From the NCBI RefSeq assembly GCF_900111245.1, contig NZ_FOGO01000018.1, positions 1 to 64,000 of the forward strand: a stretch of DNA of 64,000 bases, in the 5' to 3' direction. Of the stretch, positions 9,348 to 17,813 are shown piece by piece. The notes beneath the pieces were generated by a model, which saw only the letters and a program-made list of their open reading frames with translations, made no database searches and was not told the DNA's origin. The stretch comes from Streptomyces qinglanensis. Lineage in GTDB: Bacteria > Actinomycetota > Actinomycetes > Streptomycetales > Streptomycetaceae. Both the position numbers and the translations under genes were made by a program. Within the stretch, counting starts at the first letter, position 1; each line of letters opens with the position of its first letter.

Positions 9348-10325
9348 GTGCGCCGTAGAAGAGCACTGCTGCTGGCGGTCGGTGGCGGAGGGGGACTGCT
9401 GTCCTTGTTCGTCGCACTGCTGGTGGTGGGTACCTACGTGGCCTCCGCCAGTCTGCTGGCCGGGGGCGGCGCCGTGTCCCTCGCCAAGGGGGCCGTGCCG
9501 GCCGCCTACGCGCAGCTCATCGAGAAGTGGGGCAACAAGTGCCCGGCGCTCAACCCGGCGCTGCTGGCCGCGCAGCTCAAGCAGGAGAGCGGGTTCGACC
9601 CCGATGCCCAGAGCCCGGCGAAGGCGCAGGGCATAGCCCAGTTCATCCCGGGCACCTGGGCGACGCACGGGCTGGACGCCAACGGGGACGGCAAGCGGGA
9701 CGTGCACGACCCGGAGGACGCCATTCCGTCGGCGGCGAGCTACGACTGCAAGCTGGCCGCGAACGTCAAGCATGTGGCGGGCAATGCCTCGGACAACATG
9801 CTGGCCGCGTACAACGCGGGGCCGTACGCGGTGATCAAGTACGGCGGGGTGCCGCCCTACAGCGAGACGAAGAACTACGTGGCCACCATCCGCAGGATGG
9901 AACAGAGCTTCGCCGCGCCCACCGGGCGGCTGAGCCCCACCAAGCAGGGGGCGGGAGCGATCAGCTTCGCGCAGAGCAAGCTGGGCACGCCGTATCTGTG
10001 GGGCGGCAACGGTACGGCGGCGCAGGGCGGCCGGTTCGACTGCTCGGGCCTGACGAAGGCGGCGTACGCGAAGGTGGGCGTCGAACTGCCGCGGGTGGCC
10101 AACGACCAGTACGACACCGGGCCGCACCCCAAGCGGGGCGAACTCCTCCCCGGAGACCTGGTGTTCTTCGCCTCCGACCTCACCAACTCCCGCTCCATCC
10201 ACCATGTGGGCATCTATGTCGGGGGTGGCAAGATGATCAACGCTCCCTACACGGGGGCCAAGATTCGCTACGACCCCATCGACACTCCTGACTACTTCGG
10301 GGCGACCCGGCCCAGCGCCGGGTGA
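9348..10325 (+). CDS. Lytic transglycosylase / NlpC-P60 cell-wall hydrolase (VirB1-like)
   Basis: A 325-residue membrane-anchored protein. It has an N-terminal anchor (about residues 6-34), a soluble lytic transglycosylase domain with catalytic Glu in LKQESGFDPDAQS and the AQGIAQFIPGTW block, and a C-terminal NlpC/P60 domain with catalytic Cys in FDCSGLTKAAY and His in HHVGIYVG. It would cut both glycan strands and stem peptides of peptidoglycan. The GTG start follows GGGGAGG by about 9 bases. Divergent from the pilin-like gene, it fits the role of opening the wall for a secretion-like machine; a general cell-wall role is also possible. Confidence 0.92.
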   Translation: MRRRRALLLAVGGGGGLLSLFVALLVVGTYVASASLLAGGGAVSLAKGAVPAAYAQLIEKWGNKCPALNPALLAAQLKQESGFDPDAQSPAKAQGIAQFIPGTWATHGLDANGDGKRDVHDPEDAIPSAASYDCKLAANVKHVAGNASDNMLAAYNAGPYAVIKYGGVPPYSETKNYVATIRRMEQSFAAPTGRLSPTKQGAGAISFAQSKLGTPYLWGGNGTAAQGGRFDCSGLTKAAYAKVGVELPRVANDQYDTGPHPKRGELLPGDLVFFASDLTNSRSIHHVGIYVGGGKMINAPYTGAKIRYDPIDTPDYFGATRPSAG

Positions 10326-10438
10326 CCCGGGGTGGCGCGGTCCCGGTGGACGTGTGTGCGGCTCGGCGGGCGCTTGTGTGCGCAGCGCACGGATTACGTC
10401 AACAATCCGTGAGGCACAGGCCCTGAGCTGCGTATACG

Positions 10439-10482
10439 GGTCACCCTTGGGTAACGTCCTGGTGATCGTTCGGTAAGAACGG
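10439..10482. promoter_or_regulatory. Candidate 11-bp repeat operator before PAP2 gene
   Basis: Four consecutive 11-base units begin GGT: GGTCACC, GGTAACG, GGTGATC, GGTAAGA. The 11-bp period is that of PhoP direct-repeat units, and GTTCACC follows at 10487, four bases out of register. The match to a PHO box is weak. The rest of the 10326-10604 gap shows nothing else clear. Confidence 0.3.
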
Positions 10483-10604
10483 AACGGTTCACCTGACGCA
10501 GCGCGTTTTTCTCCACGGAATGGGACTTCCGCACCGCGACCACGGGGGGTCGTCAGCGCAGATCCAGCGACGAGCACACAGCCGAAGTGAGGGGCCGCAC
10601 CACG

Positions 10605-11315
10605 ATGGCACTCTGGGACAACCCTGATGTCGAACTGCTCTACGAGATCAACGGGCTGGCCAAGGACGCACCCACCTGGGCCGACCGGGTCATGGAGTAC
10701 ATCGGGGAGTACGGCATCGCCGCTGGACTCGTCGTGCTGGCCCTGTGGGCCTGGTGGGGCGTGACACGCAAGCGCGAGAGCCGGGAGGAGGCCCTCGGCG
10801 GCTTCGCCGGACTGATCTGGGCCCCGGTGGCGGCCCTGATCGCGCTCGCGGTCAACATCCCCATCCGCGGCCTCGTCGAGCGGCCGAGACCCTTCCTGGA
10901 GCACAAGAGCGTGGAGCCCCTCGTCGCGGGCAAGACGGACTTCTCCTTCGTGAGCGACCACGCCACGCTCACCATGGCCATCGCCGTCGGCATCTTCATG
11001 GTCCAGCGCAAGCCCGGCCTCGTCGCGATCGCGCTGGCCCTCCTGGAGGGCTTCTGCCGCGTCTACATGGGAGTGCACTACCCCACCGACGTCATCGGCG
11101 GACTCGCCCTGGGCACCGCCGTGGCGCTGCTGCTGGCCCCCGTCGCGATGTGGGCCCTGACCCCGGTGGTGCGGGGCGCGGCCCGGAACGCCCGTCTGGA
11201 GGCGCTGCTGTGGGCGGGCGCCGCTGCAGCCGTCGGCGCCGCGGGCAGCCGGGCGGTGGGCCGCCGGAGCCGGGAGGAGCCGCGCCGCACCGGAGACCGC
11301 GACCTGGCGGCCTGA
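10605..11315 (+). CDS. PAP2-family phosphatase, membrane bound
   Basis: A 236-residue membrane protein with about five helices and the three PAP2 motifs: RGLVERPRPF (KxxxxxxRP-like), SFVSDHAT (the S-x-H site, here S-D-H as in undecaprenyl pyrophosphate phosphatases) and CRVYMGVHYPTD (SRxxxxxHxxxD-like, with Cys in the first position). It probably removes phosphate from lipid phosphates at the outer membrane face. The ATG at 10605 is preceded by GAGGGG; a GTG six codons upstream is possible. The C-terminus is a basic tail. Confidence 0.9.
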   Translation: MALWDNPDVELLYEINGLAKDAPTWADRVMEYIGEYGIAAGLVVLALWAWWGVTRKRESREEALGGFAGLIWAPVAALIALAVNIPIRGLVERPRPFLEHKSVEPLVAGKTDFSFVSDHATLTMAIAVGIFMVQRKPGLVAIALALLEGFCRVYMGVHYPTDVIGGLALGTAVALLLAPVAMWALTPVVRGAARNARLEALLWAGAAAAVGAAGSRAVGRRSREEPRRTGDRDLAA

Positions 11316-11427
11316 CGGGGCCCCGCGGCCCGACGTCGCGCTACGGCCTGAAGCGGCCCTGCGGCCTGAAGCGGTCCCGAGCCGTCCGGATCGCCCGCAC
11401 CGTCGCACCCGCTCCGAAACAGAGGTT

Positions 11428-11670
11428 CTACAGCGCCCCCGCCGCACCGTCCGGCGGGGGCGCTGCCGCGTCGTCGGCGCCGTGGTCCCGCAGATGCGCG
11501 TGGCTGTCCTCCCGGGCGCGGTCGCGGGCCCGGCGGGCGGGACCGCGCCAGCCGCAGGCGCACGAGGCGGAGCAGAAGGAGCCCCGTTCCGTCAGCGACG
11601 TGCCGTGCGGCGCCGCGGCGGCCGACGGATGTGCCGGGTCCGGCTGGTGTTCGGGAGCTAGCTCTCGCAC
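11428..11670 (-). CDS. Small cysteine-containing hypothetical protein
   Basis: An 80-residue protein starting at a GTG (MRELAPEHQ). It contains GSFCSASCACGWRGPARRARD, resembling a recurring Streptomyces small-protein pattern with closely spaced cysteines next to a basic stretch. The cysteines could bind a metal, but no function is known to me. It converges with the PAP2 gene, and a terminator hairpin overlaps its last codons. Confidence 0.6.
   Translation of the reverse strand: MRELAPEHQPDPAHPSAAAAPHGTSLTERGSFCSASCACGWRGPARRARDRAREDSHAHLRDHGADDAAAPPPDGAAGAL
11431..11465. terminator. Hairpin between convergent genes
   Basis: A perfect 14-bp stem (CAGCGCCCCCGCCG at 11431-11444 with 11452-11465) and 7-base loop lie 116 bases past the PAP2 stop and within the last codons of the opposing gene. 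It probably stops transcription from the PAP2 side. Confidence 0.6.
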
Positions 11671-11783
11671 GTGACCACCGTACGCGGACCGTGACGGCCT
11701 TCCCAGGGGGCTCGTTGAACGGTCGGATCCGGACCGGCCCGGGAAACCGGTACGGCGGCGACCGGGAGCGAGGGGTCGGCTAG

Positions 11784-12665
11784 ATGGCAGTGCGTCGGCA
11801 CATCCGAGGGGGCAGGGTGCCCGCACCGCTCACGGTGATGACGCTCGGGGCGGTACTGCTGTTGTCGGCGGGATGCTCGGGCGAGGGCGCGGTGGCGACC
11901 GCGGAGCCGCCCACGGCCGGTCCCGCCGGGCCCGCGCGGCCCGGCCGCGCCGCCGTGGTGGCGGCGGCCGACGAGTTGGCCCGTGCGGGGACGGCGCGGG
12001 TGCGTACGGCCATGGACATGGTCAGCGGCCACACCCGGGTCACCATCGAGGGCAGCGGCGCGTTCGATCTGGCGGCCCGTACCGGACGGCTCCGGGTCAC
12101 GCTGCCGCCCGGTACGGACGGGGCGCTGCCGGGGGAGCGCAGGCAGGTGCGTGAGCTGATCGCGCCGGGCGCGCTCTACATGCGCAACCGTGCGGGGGTG
12201 CCGGCCGACAAGTGGGTGCGGGTGGACACCACCGGACTGCCGGACGGGAACCTGGTGACGGGCGGTGCGACCGATCCGGTCACCGCCGCCCAACTGCTGC
12301 GGGGTGCGCACCGGGTGGCCTACGAGGGGGTGACCGAGCTGGGCGGCACCCGGGTGTGGCACTACAGCGGCCTGGTCGACATCGAGCGGGCGGCGGCGGG
12401 GGCGCCGCCGCGGGCGCGGCGCCAGTTGCGGGCAGCGGAGAAAGGGTTCTCCGGTCACACGGTGCCGTTCGACGCCTATCTGGACGCGCAGGCGCGGCTG
12501 CGGAAGGTGCGGCACCGCTTCGACTTCGCCGCGGGGCCGGGCAGTCCTCCGAACGCGGACTACACGGTCACCTCGACGACGGAACTGCACGCCTTCGGTA
12601 CGCGGGTGCGGATCAGGATGCCGGAACCCGGCGACATCTGGACGGGCCGGATCGCCGCACCGTAG
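11784..12665 (+). CDS. Putative lipoprotein
   Basis: A 293-residue exported protein with a signal peptide ending in the lipobox LLLSAGC (Cys at about residue 31). The mature part has a LolA/LppX-like feel: repeated strand segments and YxN-type DTTGLPDGNL, with low helix content. Streptomyces carry many such lipoproteins of unknown ligand. GAGGGG lies 10 bases before the ATG. It is not clearly in an operon with its neighbours. Confidence 0.85.
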   Translation: MAVRRHIRGGRVPAPLTVMTLGAVLLLSAGCSGEGAVATAEPPTAGPAGPARPGRAAVVAAADELARAGTARVRTAMDMVSGHTRVTIEGSGAFDLAARTGRLRVTLPPGTDGALPGERRQVRELIAPGALYMRNRAGVPADKWVRVDTTGLPDGNLVTGGATDPVTAAQLLRGAHRVAYEGVTELGGTRVWHYSGLVDIERAAAGAPPRARRQLRAAEKGFSGHTVPFDAYLDAQARLRKVRHRFDFAAGPGSPPNADYTVTSTTELHAFGTRVRIRMPEPGDIWTGRIAAP

Positions 12666-12819
12666 CCATCGGCCGGCGCGGCGGACGCGATGCCGTACCG
12701 GTAAATGATTCGGAAGTGCCATGCGCCCGGGCGGCCGCCTCCCTAGGCTGGGGGGCTGGGCCGAGGCCCTGCCGCGGCGCTCCGCCCGGTGGATCCGTGC
12801 AGCACGGGAGGTGATACGT

Positions 12820-13044
12820 GTGCCCGTACCGAAGCGTGACGGCAGGGGCGACGGCCGTGGGGGCCGCTGCCGACGGCGTTCGCTGATGCAGGACCACGTC
12901 GCTCTCGCCGAGATCGAGCTGTGCGGCGAGCTGATGATCGCCGCGTCCGCCGCGGAGGGGCCGCTGAGTGCGGCCCGGATCGACGAGGTGCTGCGGCGCG
13001 CGGCGGACGGGTTCGACGAACTGCCCCGCTCGTCCGCCTGCTGA
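12820..13044 (+). CDS. Small conserved-type acidic hypothetical protein
   Basis: A 74-residue protein with a basic N-terminus and a helical acidic part beginning MQDHVALAEIELCGELMIAA and ending in FDELPRSSAC. The GTG start at 12820 follows GGGAGGTG by about 7 bases; longer in-frame readings lack a binding site. I do not recognise a function. It looks like one of the small helical proteins common in Streptomyces. Confidence 0.6.
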   Translation: MPVPKRDGRGDGRGGRCRRRSLMQDHVALAEIELCGELMIAASAAEGPLSAARIDEVLRRAADGFDELPRSSAC

Positions 13045-13211
13045 CGGAGGCGTCCGGGCGTCGCGGACCGCAGCGCTCGGTTCCCGGTCCCTCCGCGCGC
13101 GGCTCGCGGGCAATTCCGAGCCCGGCTCACCGGTTCCTGTCCCCTGGTGGTCCCCGACGGCTCGGCCCAGGGGCGGGTGCAGGAGGTGTCAGGGGCGTGG
13201 GCGGCGGCTGC

Positions 13212-13646
13212 TCAGGTGCGCAGCAGGCGGGCGATGGCGGCGGTGGCCTCTTCGACCTTGGCGTCCATCTCGGCGCCGCCGTCCAGTGCGGCGTGGGCCA
13301 CGCAGTGCCGCAGGTGCTCCTCGAGGAGCTGGAGTGCGAAGGACTGCAGGGCCTTGGTGGAGGCGGAGACCTGGGTGAGTATGTCGATGCAGTAGACGTC
13401 CTCGTCCACCATGCGCTGGAGGCCGCGGATCTGGCCCTCGATGCGGCGCAGTCGCTTGACGTGAGCGTCCTTGTGCTTGGTGTAGCCGTGCTCGCCGGTG
13501 GCCGCGTGGGCGGAGCAGCACTGCGAGGTCGCCTCGGCCACGGTGCCGGGGTCCGTCGCTGCGGTGTCGGAGCCCGCCGGGCCGGTCCGGGCCGTGTCCG
13601 GCGTCACGGTCTCCGGCGTGTCCGGTGTGGTCTGCGGCGACGTCAT
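13212..13646 (-). CDS. csoR: CsoR-type copper-sensing repressor
   Basis: A 144-residue DUF156 repressor. The copper ligands are in place with the spacing known for CsoR: Cys86 (DEDVYCIDIL), His111 and Cys115 (HLRHC). The conserved RRIEGQIRGLQRMV helix precedes them. The N-terminal extension of about 55 residues carries CCSAHAATGEHGYTKH, which could bind additional metal. GGGAGGA lies 5 bases before the ATG. Cu(I) binding would release it from the operator at 13703-13719 just upstream. The family is certain; copper rather than another metal or sulfur signal rests on the Cys-His-Cys pattern. Confidence 0.92.
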   Translation of the reverse strand: MTSPQTTPDTPETVTPDTARTGPAGSDTAATDPGTVAEATSQCCSAHAATGEHGYTKHKDAHVKRLRRIEGQIRGLQRMVDEDVYCIDILTQVSASTKALQSFALQLLEEHLRHCVAHAALDGGAEMDAKVEEATAAIARLLRT

Positions 13647-13702
13647 GCGGTCCTCCCGGGTGGGTGGTGAGGGGCGGTCGGGCCCCTGACACCGGGGCCT
13701 TG

Positions 13703-13719
13703 ATACCCCTGACGGGTAT
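13703..13719. promoter_or_regulatory. CsoR operator candidate
   Basis: ATACCCCTGACGGGTAT is a 17-base near-palindrome of the ATACCCC/GGGGTAT type known for CsoR, with one arm mismatch, 57 bases upstream of the csoR start. It overlaps an AT-rich stretch suited to a -10 box, so it probably mediates autoregulation. Confidence 0.7.
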
Positions 13720-13853
13720 ATGATACCGGACTTCTCGGAGCCCGGTTCGGAGCGCGAGTCTCCATGGGTGACACTGGGGACGCCGGTTCGCCGTGGCCGG
13801 ATGATGCGCCTAGCATCAACGAGACCGTCATCGATGCACCCCGAGGACCCCCA

Positions 13854-14474
13854 GTGCGCTTTCGTCTGACCCCCAGGGAGACGAGCTTCTACGACATGTT
13901 CGCGGCCTCCGCGGACAACATCGTGACCGGCTCCAAGCTCCTCATGGAACTGCTCGGCGCTGAATCCTCCGCGCGCACCGAGATCGCTGAACGGATGCGC
14001 GCGGCGGAGCACGCGGGGGACGACGCGACGCACGCGATCTTCCACCAGCTCAACTCCTCCTTCATCACGCCGTTCGACCGCGAGGACATCTACAACCTGG
14101 CGTCCTCGCTCGACGACATCATGGACTTCATGGAGGAGGCCGTCGACCTCGTCGTCCTCTACCAGATCGAAGAGCTCCCCAAGGGGGTCGAGCAGCAGAT
14201 CGAGGTGCTGTCGCGGGCCGCCGAGCTGACCGCCGAGGCCATGCCGAACCTGCGGACGATGGACAACCTCACCGAGTACTGGATCGAGGTCAACCGGCTG
14301 GAGAACCAGGCCGACCAGATCCACCGCAAGCTGCTGGCCCACCTGTTCAACGGCAAGTACGACGCCATCGAGGTCATGAAGCTCAAGCAGGTCGTGGACG
14401 TGCTGGAGGAGGCCGCCGACGCGTTCGAGCACGTGGCCAACACCGTCGAGACCATCACGGTCAAGGAGTCCTGA
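13854..14474 (+). CDS. DUF47 (PhoU-like) accessory protein of Pit
   Basis: A 206-residue all-helical protein of the DUF47/YkaA family: MRFRLTPRE start, DREDIYNLASSLDDIMDF, and EADQIHRKL-like LENQADQIHRKLL, which holds metal-binding Glu/Asp residues. Such proteins regulate or assist the adjacent Pit transporter. The GTG at 13854 follows GAGGA and gives the usual family length; an upstream ATG at 13764 would add an unlikely tail. The stop is 6 bases before pit, so the two form an operon. Confidence 0.92.
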   Translation: MRFRLTPRETSFYDMFAASADNIVTGSKLLMELLGAESSARTEIAERMRAAEHAGDDATHAIFHQLNSSFITPFDREDIYNLASSLDDIMDFMEEAVDLVVLYQIEELPKGVEQQIEVLSRAAELTAEAMPNLRTMDNLTEYWIEVNRLENQADQIHRKLLAHLFNGKYDAIEVMKLKQVVDVLEEAADAFEHVANTVETITVKES

Positions 14475-14480
14475 CGTTCC

Positions 14481-15476
14481 GTGGACACCTTCGCGCTGAT
14501 CGTGACCGTCGGTGTCGCGCTCTTTTTCACGTATACGAACGGCTTCCACGACTCCGCGAACGCCATCGCGACGTCGGTCTCCACCCGGGCGCTGACCCCG
14601 CGTGCCGCCCTGGCCATGGCTGCGGTGATGAACCTCGCGGGTGCCTTCCTCGGCAGCGGCGTCGCCAAGACCGTGAGCGAGGGGCTGATCGAGACCCCGC
14701 ACGGCGACAGCGGCATGGCCATCCTGTTCGCCGGCCTGGTCGGTGCCATCGTCTGGAACCTCATCACCTGGTACTACGGACTGCCTTCGTCCTCCAGCCA
14801 CGCCCTCTTCGGCGGTCTGGTGGGCGCGGCGCTGGCCGGGAGCATTGCGGTGCACTGGTGGGGGGTCTTCGGGAAGATCGTCGTCCCGATGTTCCTCTCG
14901 CCGCTGGTCGGTCTGCTCGTCGGCTATCTGGTGATGTGCGCCATCATGTGGATGTTCCGCAGGGCGAACCCGCACCGGGCCAAGCGGGGATTCCGCATCG
15001 CGCAGACCGTCTCGGCGGCCGGGATGGCGCTCGGACACGGCCTCCAGGACGCGCAGAAGACCATGGGTGTGGTCGTCATGGCGCTCACCATCGCCGATGT
15101 GCAGCAGCACAACGAGATCCCGATCTGGGTGAAGTTCGCCAGCGCCGCCATGCTGTCGCTGGGCACCTACGCGGGCGGGTGGCGCATCATGCGGACCCTC
15201 GGCCGGCGGATCATCGAACTCGACCCGCCGCAGGGGTTCGCGGCCGAGACCACCGCGGCCTCCGTGATGTACTCCGCGTCCTTCATGTTCCACGCGCCCA
15301 TCTCGACCACCCACGTGATCACTTCGGCGATCATGGGTGTCGGCGCCACCAAGCGGGTCAGCGCGGTGCGCTGGGGCGTCGCGAAGAACATCATCCTCGG
15401 CTGGTTCATCACCATGCCGGCCGCCGCCTTCTCGGCGGCGGTGATCTACTGGGCGATCAAACTCGTCTTCGGCTGA
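14481..15476 (+). CDS. pit: Low-affinity inorganic phosphate transporter
   Basis: A 331-residue PiT-family permease with about 9-10 membrane helices. Both halves carry the family signature: GFHDSANAIATSVSTRA near the N-terminus and the second block with SFMFHAPISTTHVITSAIMGVG. It imports phosphate, generally as a metal-phosphate complex, driven by the proton gradient. The GTG start lies 6 bases after the DUF47 gene. The stop codon is in the first unit of a 7-bp tandem repeat. It converges with pstB. Confidence 0.95.
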   Translation: MDTFALIVTVGVALFFTYTNGFHDSANAIATSVSTRALTPRAALAMAAVMNLAGAFLGSGVAKTVSEGLIETPHGDSGMAILFAGLVGAIVWNLITWYYGLPSSSSHALFGGLVGAALAGSIAVHWWGVFGKIVVPMFLSPLVGLLVGYLVMCAIMWMFRRANPHRAKRGFRIAQTVSAAGMALGHGLQDAQKTMGVVVMALTIADVQQHNEIPIWVKFASAAMLSLGTYAGGWRIMRTLGRRIIELDPPQGFAAETTAASVMYSASFMFHAPISTTHVITSAIMGVGATKRVSAVRWGVAKNIILGWFITMPAAAFSAAVIYWAIKLVFG

Positions 15477-15512
15477 CGGCTGACGGCTGACGGCTGACGG
15501 CTGACGGCTGAC
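15471..15512 (+). repeat. Six tandem copies of 7-bp GGCTGAC at the pit stop codon
   Basis: Six perfect GGCTGAC units run from the last pit codon outward. Each unit contains TGA, and because the unit is 7 bases long the TGAs fall in all three frames. The rest of the gap up to pstB is GC-rich with short repeats such as GATCAGCCGCAGTGCCCG near 15915-15950. Confidence 0.9.
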
Positions 15513-15692
15513 GCCGTCCGCAGCCGTGGTCGGCCGACGGATTGCGAGCGGCCGCGGCTGCGGACGGCTCGACCTCCCGGTTCGTCCGAGTGCCGCGCCG
15601 CTCGCCGGTCCGCCACCCCGGTCCGCCACCCCGGGGCGCCCCCCCGGGGCCCGCCCCGAGCACCGGCCCGGCATCGGCCTCCAGGAAGTGCG

Positions 15693-15747
15693 CCGCCCCC
15701 GCCTCGCCGTCTCCCCGCAGAGCGGGAAGGGGCGGAGGCGGGGGCGG
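15693..15747. terminator. Large hairpin between convergent pit and pstB
   Basis: Two 26-base arms (15693-15718 and 15722-15747) pair with few mismatches around a 3-base loop; the outer part CCGCCCCCGCCT is perfect. Lying midway between two convergent transcripts, it probably acts as a bidirectional terminator. Confidence 0.6.
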
Positions 15748-15949
15748 AGGGGCCCGCGGTGGCACCGCCATGCAGCACCGCGGGCGGTCGGTGTGCCCTC
15801 TGGCCCGGAGGCCGGAGGGGGACCAGCCGCTGCGGCCGGATCGGCCGGCCCGCAGCGGCCGGAAGGGACCGGCCGAACCGGCCGGAAGGCACCAGCCGGA
15901 ACCGGCCGGCCGGATCAGCCGCAGTGCCCGGATCAGCCGCAGTGCCCGG

Positions 15950-16726
15950 TCAGCCGAAGCGGCCGGAGATGTAGTCCTCGGTGGCCTGGACGGTCGGGTT
16001 GGAGAAGATGCGCTCCGTGTCGTCGATCTCGACGAGCTTCCCGGGGGCGCCCACCTCGGCGAGGTTGAAGAAGGCGGTGCGGTCGGAAACGCGTGCCGCC
16101 TGCTGCATGTTGTGCGTCACGATCACGATGGTGAAGCGCGACTTCAGCTCGCCGATCAGGTCCTCGATCGCGAGGGTGGAGATCGGGTCGAGCGCCGAGC
16201 AGGGCTCGTCCATCAGCAGCACCTGCGGTTCGACGGCGATGGCCCGGGCGATGCACAGCCGCTGCTGCTGCCCGCCGGAGAGGCCCGACCCGGGCCGGTT
16301 CAGCCGGTCCTTGACCTCGTTCCACAGGTTGGCGCCCTTGAGGGAGCGCTCGACGATCTCGTCGAGGTCCTTCTTCCGGTGGTCGCCGTTGAGCCGCAGG
16401 CCCGCCGCGACGTTCTCGTAGATCGACATGGTCGGGAAGGGGTTGGGCCGCTGGAAGACCATGCCGACGGTGCGGCGCACGGAGACGGGGTCGACGCCCG
16501 GGCCGTACAGGTCCTCGTCGTCCAGCATCACCTTGCCCTCGACGCGGCCGCCGTTGGTGACCTCGTGCATGCGGTTGAGGGTGCGCAGGAAGGTGGACTT
16601 GCCGCAGCCGGAGGGGCCGATGAAGGCCGTCACGGAGCGCGGCTCCACGGTCATGGATATGTCGTCGATGGCGCGGAAGCTGCCGTAGTAGGCGGAGAGG
16701 CCGCTGACGTCGATGCGCTTGGCCAT
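15950..16726 (-). CDS. pstB: Phosphate ABC transporter ATP-binding protein
   Basis: A 258-residue ABC ATPase with Walker A GPSGCGKST, Q-loop FQRPNPFPTMS, signature LSGGQQQRLCIARA and Walker B VLLMDEPCSALDP, all as in PstB. It powers high-affinity phosphate import through PstCA. The ATG giving MAKRIDVSGL is preferred over an upstream GTG that adds MIS. It begins 13 bases after the pstA stop, completing a pstSCAB operon on the minus strand. Confidence 0.97.
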   Translation of the reverse strand: MAKRIDVSGLSAYYGSFRAIDDISMTVEPRSVTAFIGPSGCGKSTFLRTLNRMHEVTNGGRVEGKVMLDDEDLYGPGVDPVSVRRTVGMVFQRPNPFPTMSIYENVAAGLRLNGDHRKKDLDEIVERSLKGANLWNEVKDRLNRPGSGLSGGQQQRLCIARAIAVEPQVLLMDEPCSALDPISTLAIEDLIGELKSRFTIVIVTHNMQQAARVSDRTAFFNLAEVGAPGKLVEIDDTERIFSNPTVQATEDYISGRFG

Positions 16727-16739
16727 GGAAATCACTCTC

Positions 16740-17813
16740 TTAGTGCTTGGGGGCCTTCCAGCGGGCGATGCCGCGGGCGACCAGGTTGAGGATCATCACG
16801 AAGGCGATCAGGACGAGGGCGGCTGCCCAGGCGCGGTCGTAGGACGCCTCGTTGCCGAGGGCCCACTGCTCGTAGATGAAGTACGGGAGCGAGGACTGCG
16901 CGCCGTCGAAGGGGTTGTTGTTGATCTCGGCGGAGCCGAAGACCAGCAGCAGGATCGGGGCCGACTCACCGGCGATGCGCGCGACGGCGAGCATGATGCC
17001 GGTGGTGATGCCGCCGACCGCGGTCGGCAGTACGACCTTGATGATCGTCTTCCACTTCGGTACGCCCAGCGCCAGCGACGCCTCACGCAGCTCGTTGGGG
17101 ACGAGCTTGAGCATCTCCTCCGTCGAGCGCACGACGATCGGCATCATCAGGATCGCCAGCGCCATGGCGCCCGCGAAGCCGGAGTAGCCGAAGTCGAGAA
17201 TGATGATCCAGAACGAGAGGATGAACAGACCGGCGACGATCGAGGGGATGCCGGTCATGACGTCCACGAAGAAGGTGATGGCCTTGGCCAGCCTGCCGGT
17301 GCCGTACTCGACCAGGTAGACCGCGGTCAGCAGCCCGAGGGGCGCCGCGATCAGGGTGGCCAGGCCGACCTGCTCCAGGGTGCCGATCAGGGCGTGGTAG
17401 ATGCCGCCGCCCGGCTCCAGCGTGATCACGCCGCTCATGGAGTGGGTCAGGAAGTAGCCGTCCAGCACCTTCGCGCCGCGGACGAGCGTCTCCCACAGCA
17501 GGGAGGCCAGCGGGACGACGGCCAGCAGGAAGCAGACCCAGATGACACTGGTCGCCAGCCGGTCCTTGGCCTGCCGGGTCCCCTCGACGGTGCTCGCGAG
17601 CACCGCGGTGAGGCCGAGGTAGAGGACGGCGGCGATCAGTCCCCACTGCAGGCGGCTGTCCAGCCCGCCCACCAGCCCGATTCCGATGCCGAGCACGGCG
17701 GCGACGGCGGCCAGGCCGAGCGGGGCCCAGCGCGGCAGCCGCGGCTGCCGCAGTGTGCTGACCGGCGGTGCCGCCCTGTCGACGGGGGCGTCGGCCACAG
17801 CGGTCCGGCTCAT
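16740..17813 (-). CDS. pstA: Phosphate ABC transporter permease PstA
   Basis: A 357-residue permease with two extra N-terminal helices (about residues 30-80) before the usual six-helix core. The cytoplasmic EAA loop is REASLALGVPKWKTIIKVVLP. It pairs with PstC to form the phosphate channel. Its ATG overlaps the pstC stop (ATGA, 4 bases), showing coupled translation. The N-terminal extension is common in actinobacterial PstA. Confidence 0.96.
   Translation of the reverse strand: MSRTAVADAPVDRAAPPVSTLRQPRLPRWAPLGLAAVAAVLGIGIGLVGGLDSRLQWGLIAAVLYLGLTAVLASTVEGTRQAKDRLATSVIWVCFLLAVVPLASLLWETLVRGAKVLDGYFLTHSMSGVITLEPGGGIYHALIGTLEQVGLATLIAAPLGLLTAVYLVEYGTGRLAKAITFFVDVMTGIPSIVAGLFILSFWIIILDFGYSGFAGAMALAILMMPIVVRSTEEMLKLVPNELREASLALGVPKWKTIIKVVLPTAVGGITTGIMLAVARIAGESAPILLLVFGSAEINNNPFDGAQSSLPYFIYEQWALGNEASYDRAWAAALVLIAFVMILNLVARGIARWKAPKH

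Noticed and set aside
10483..10493. GTTCACC near the PAP2 gene taken as a full PHO box
   Set aside because: It is four bases out of register with the upstream 11-bp units and lacks a second good unit; kept only as a low-confidence candidate.
9024..11447. 807-codon minus-strand frame
   Set aside because: It runs antisense through the transglycosylase and PAP2 genes, both of which have catalytic motifs and good start sites.
13212..15674. 820-codon minus-strand reading that includes CsoR
   Set aside because: Only the last 144 codons are coding (CsoR); the rest is antisense to the DUF47 and pit genes. The real start at 13646 has a binding site.
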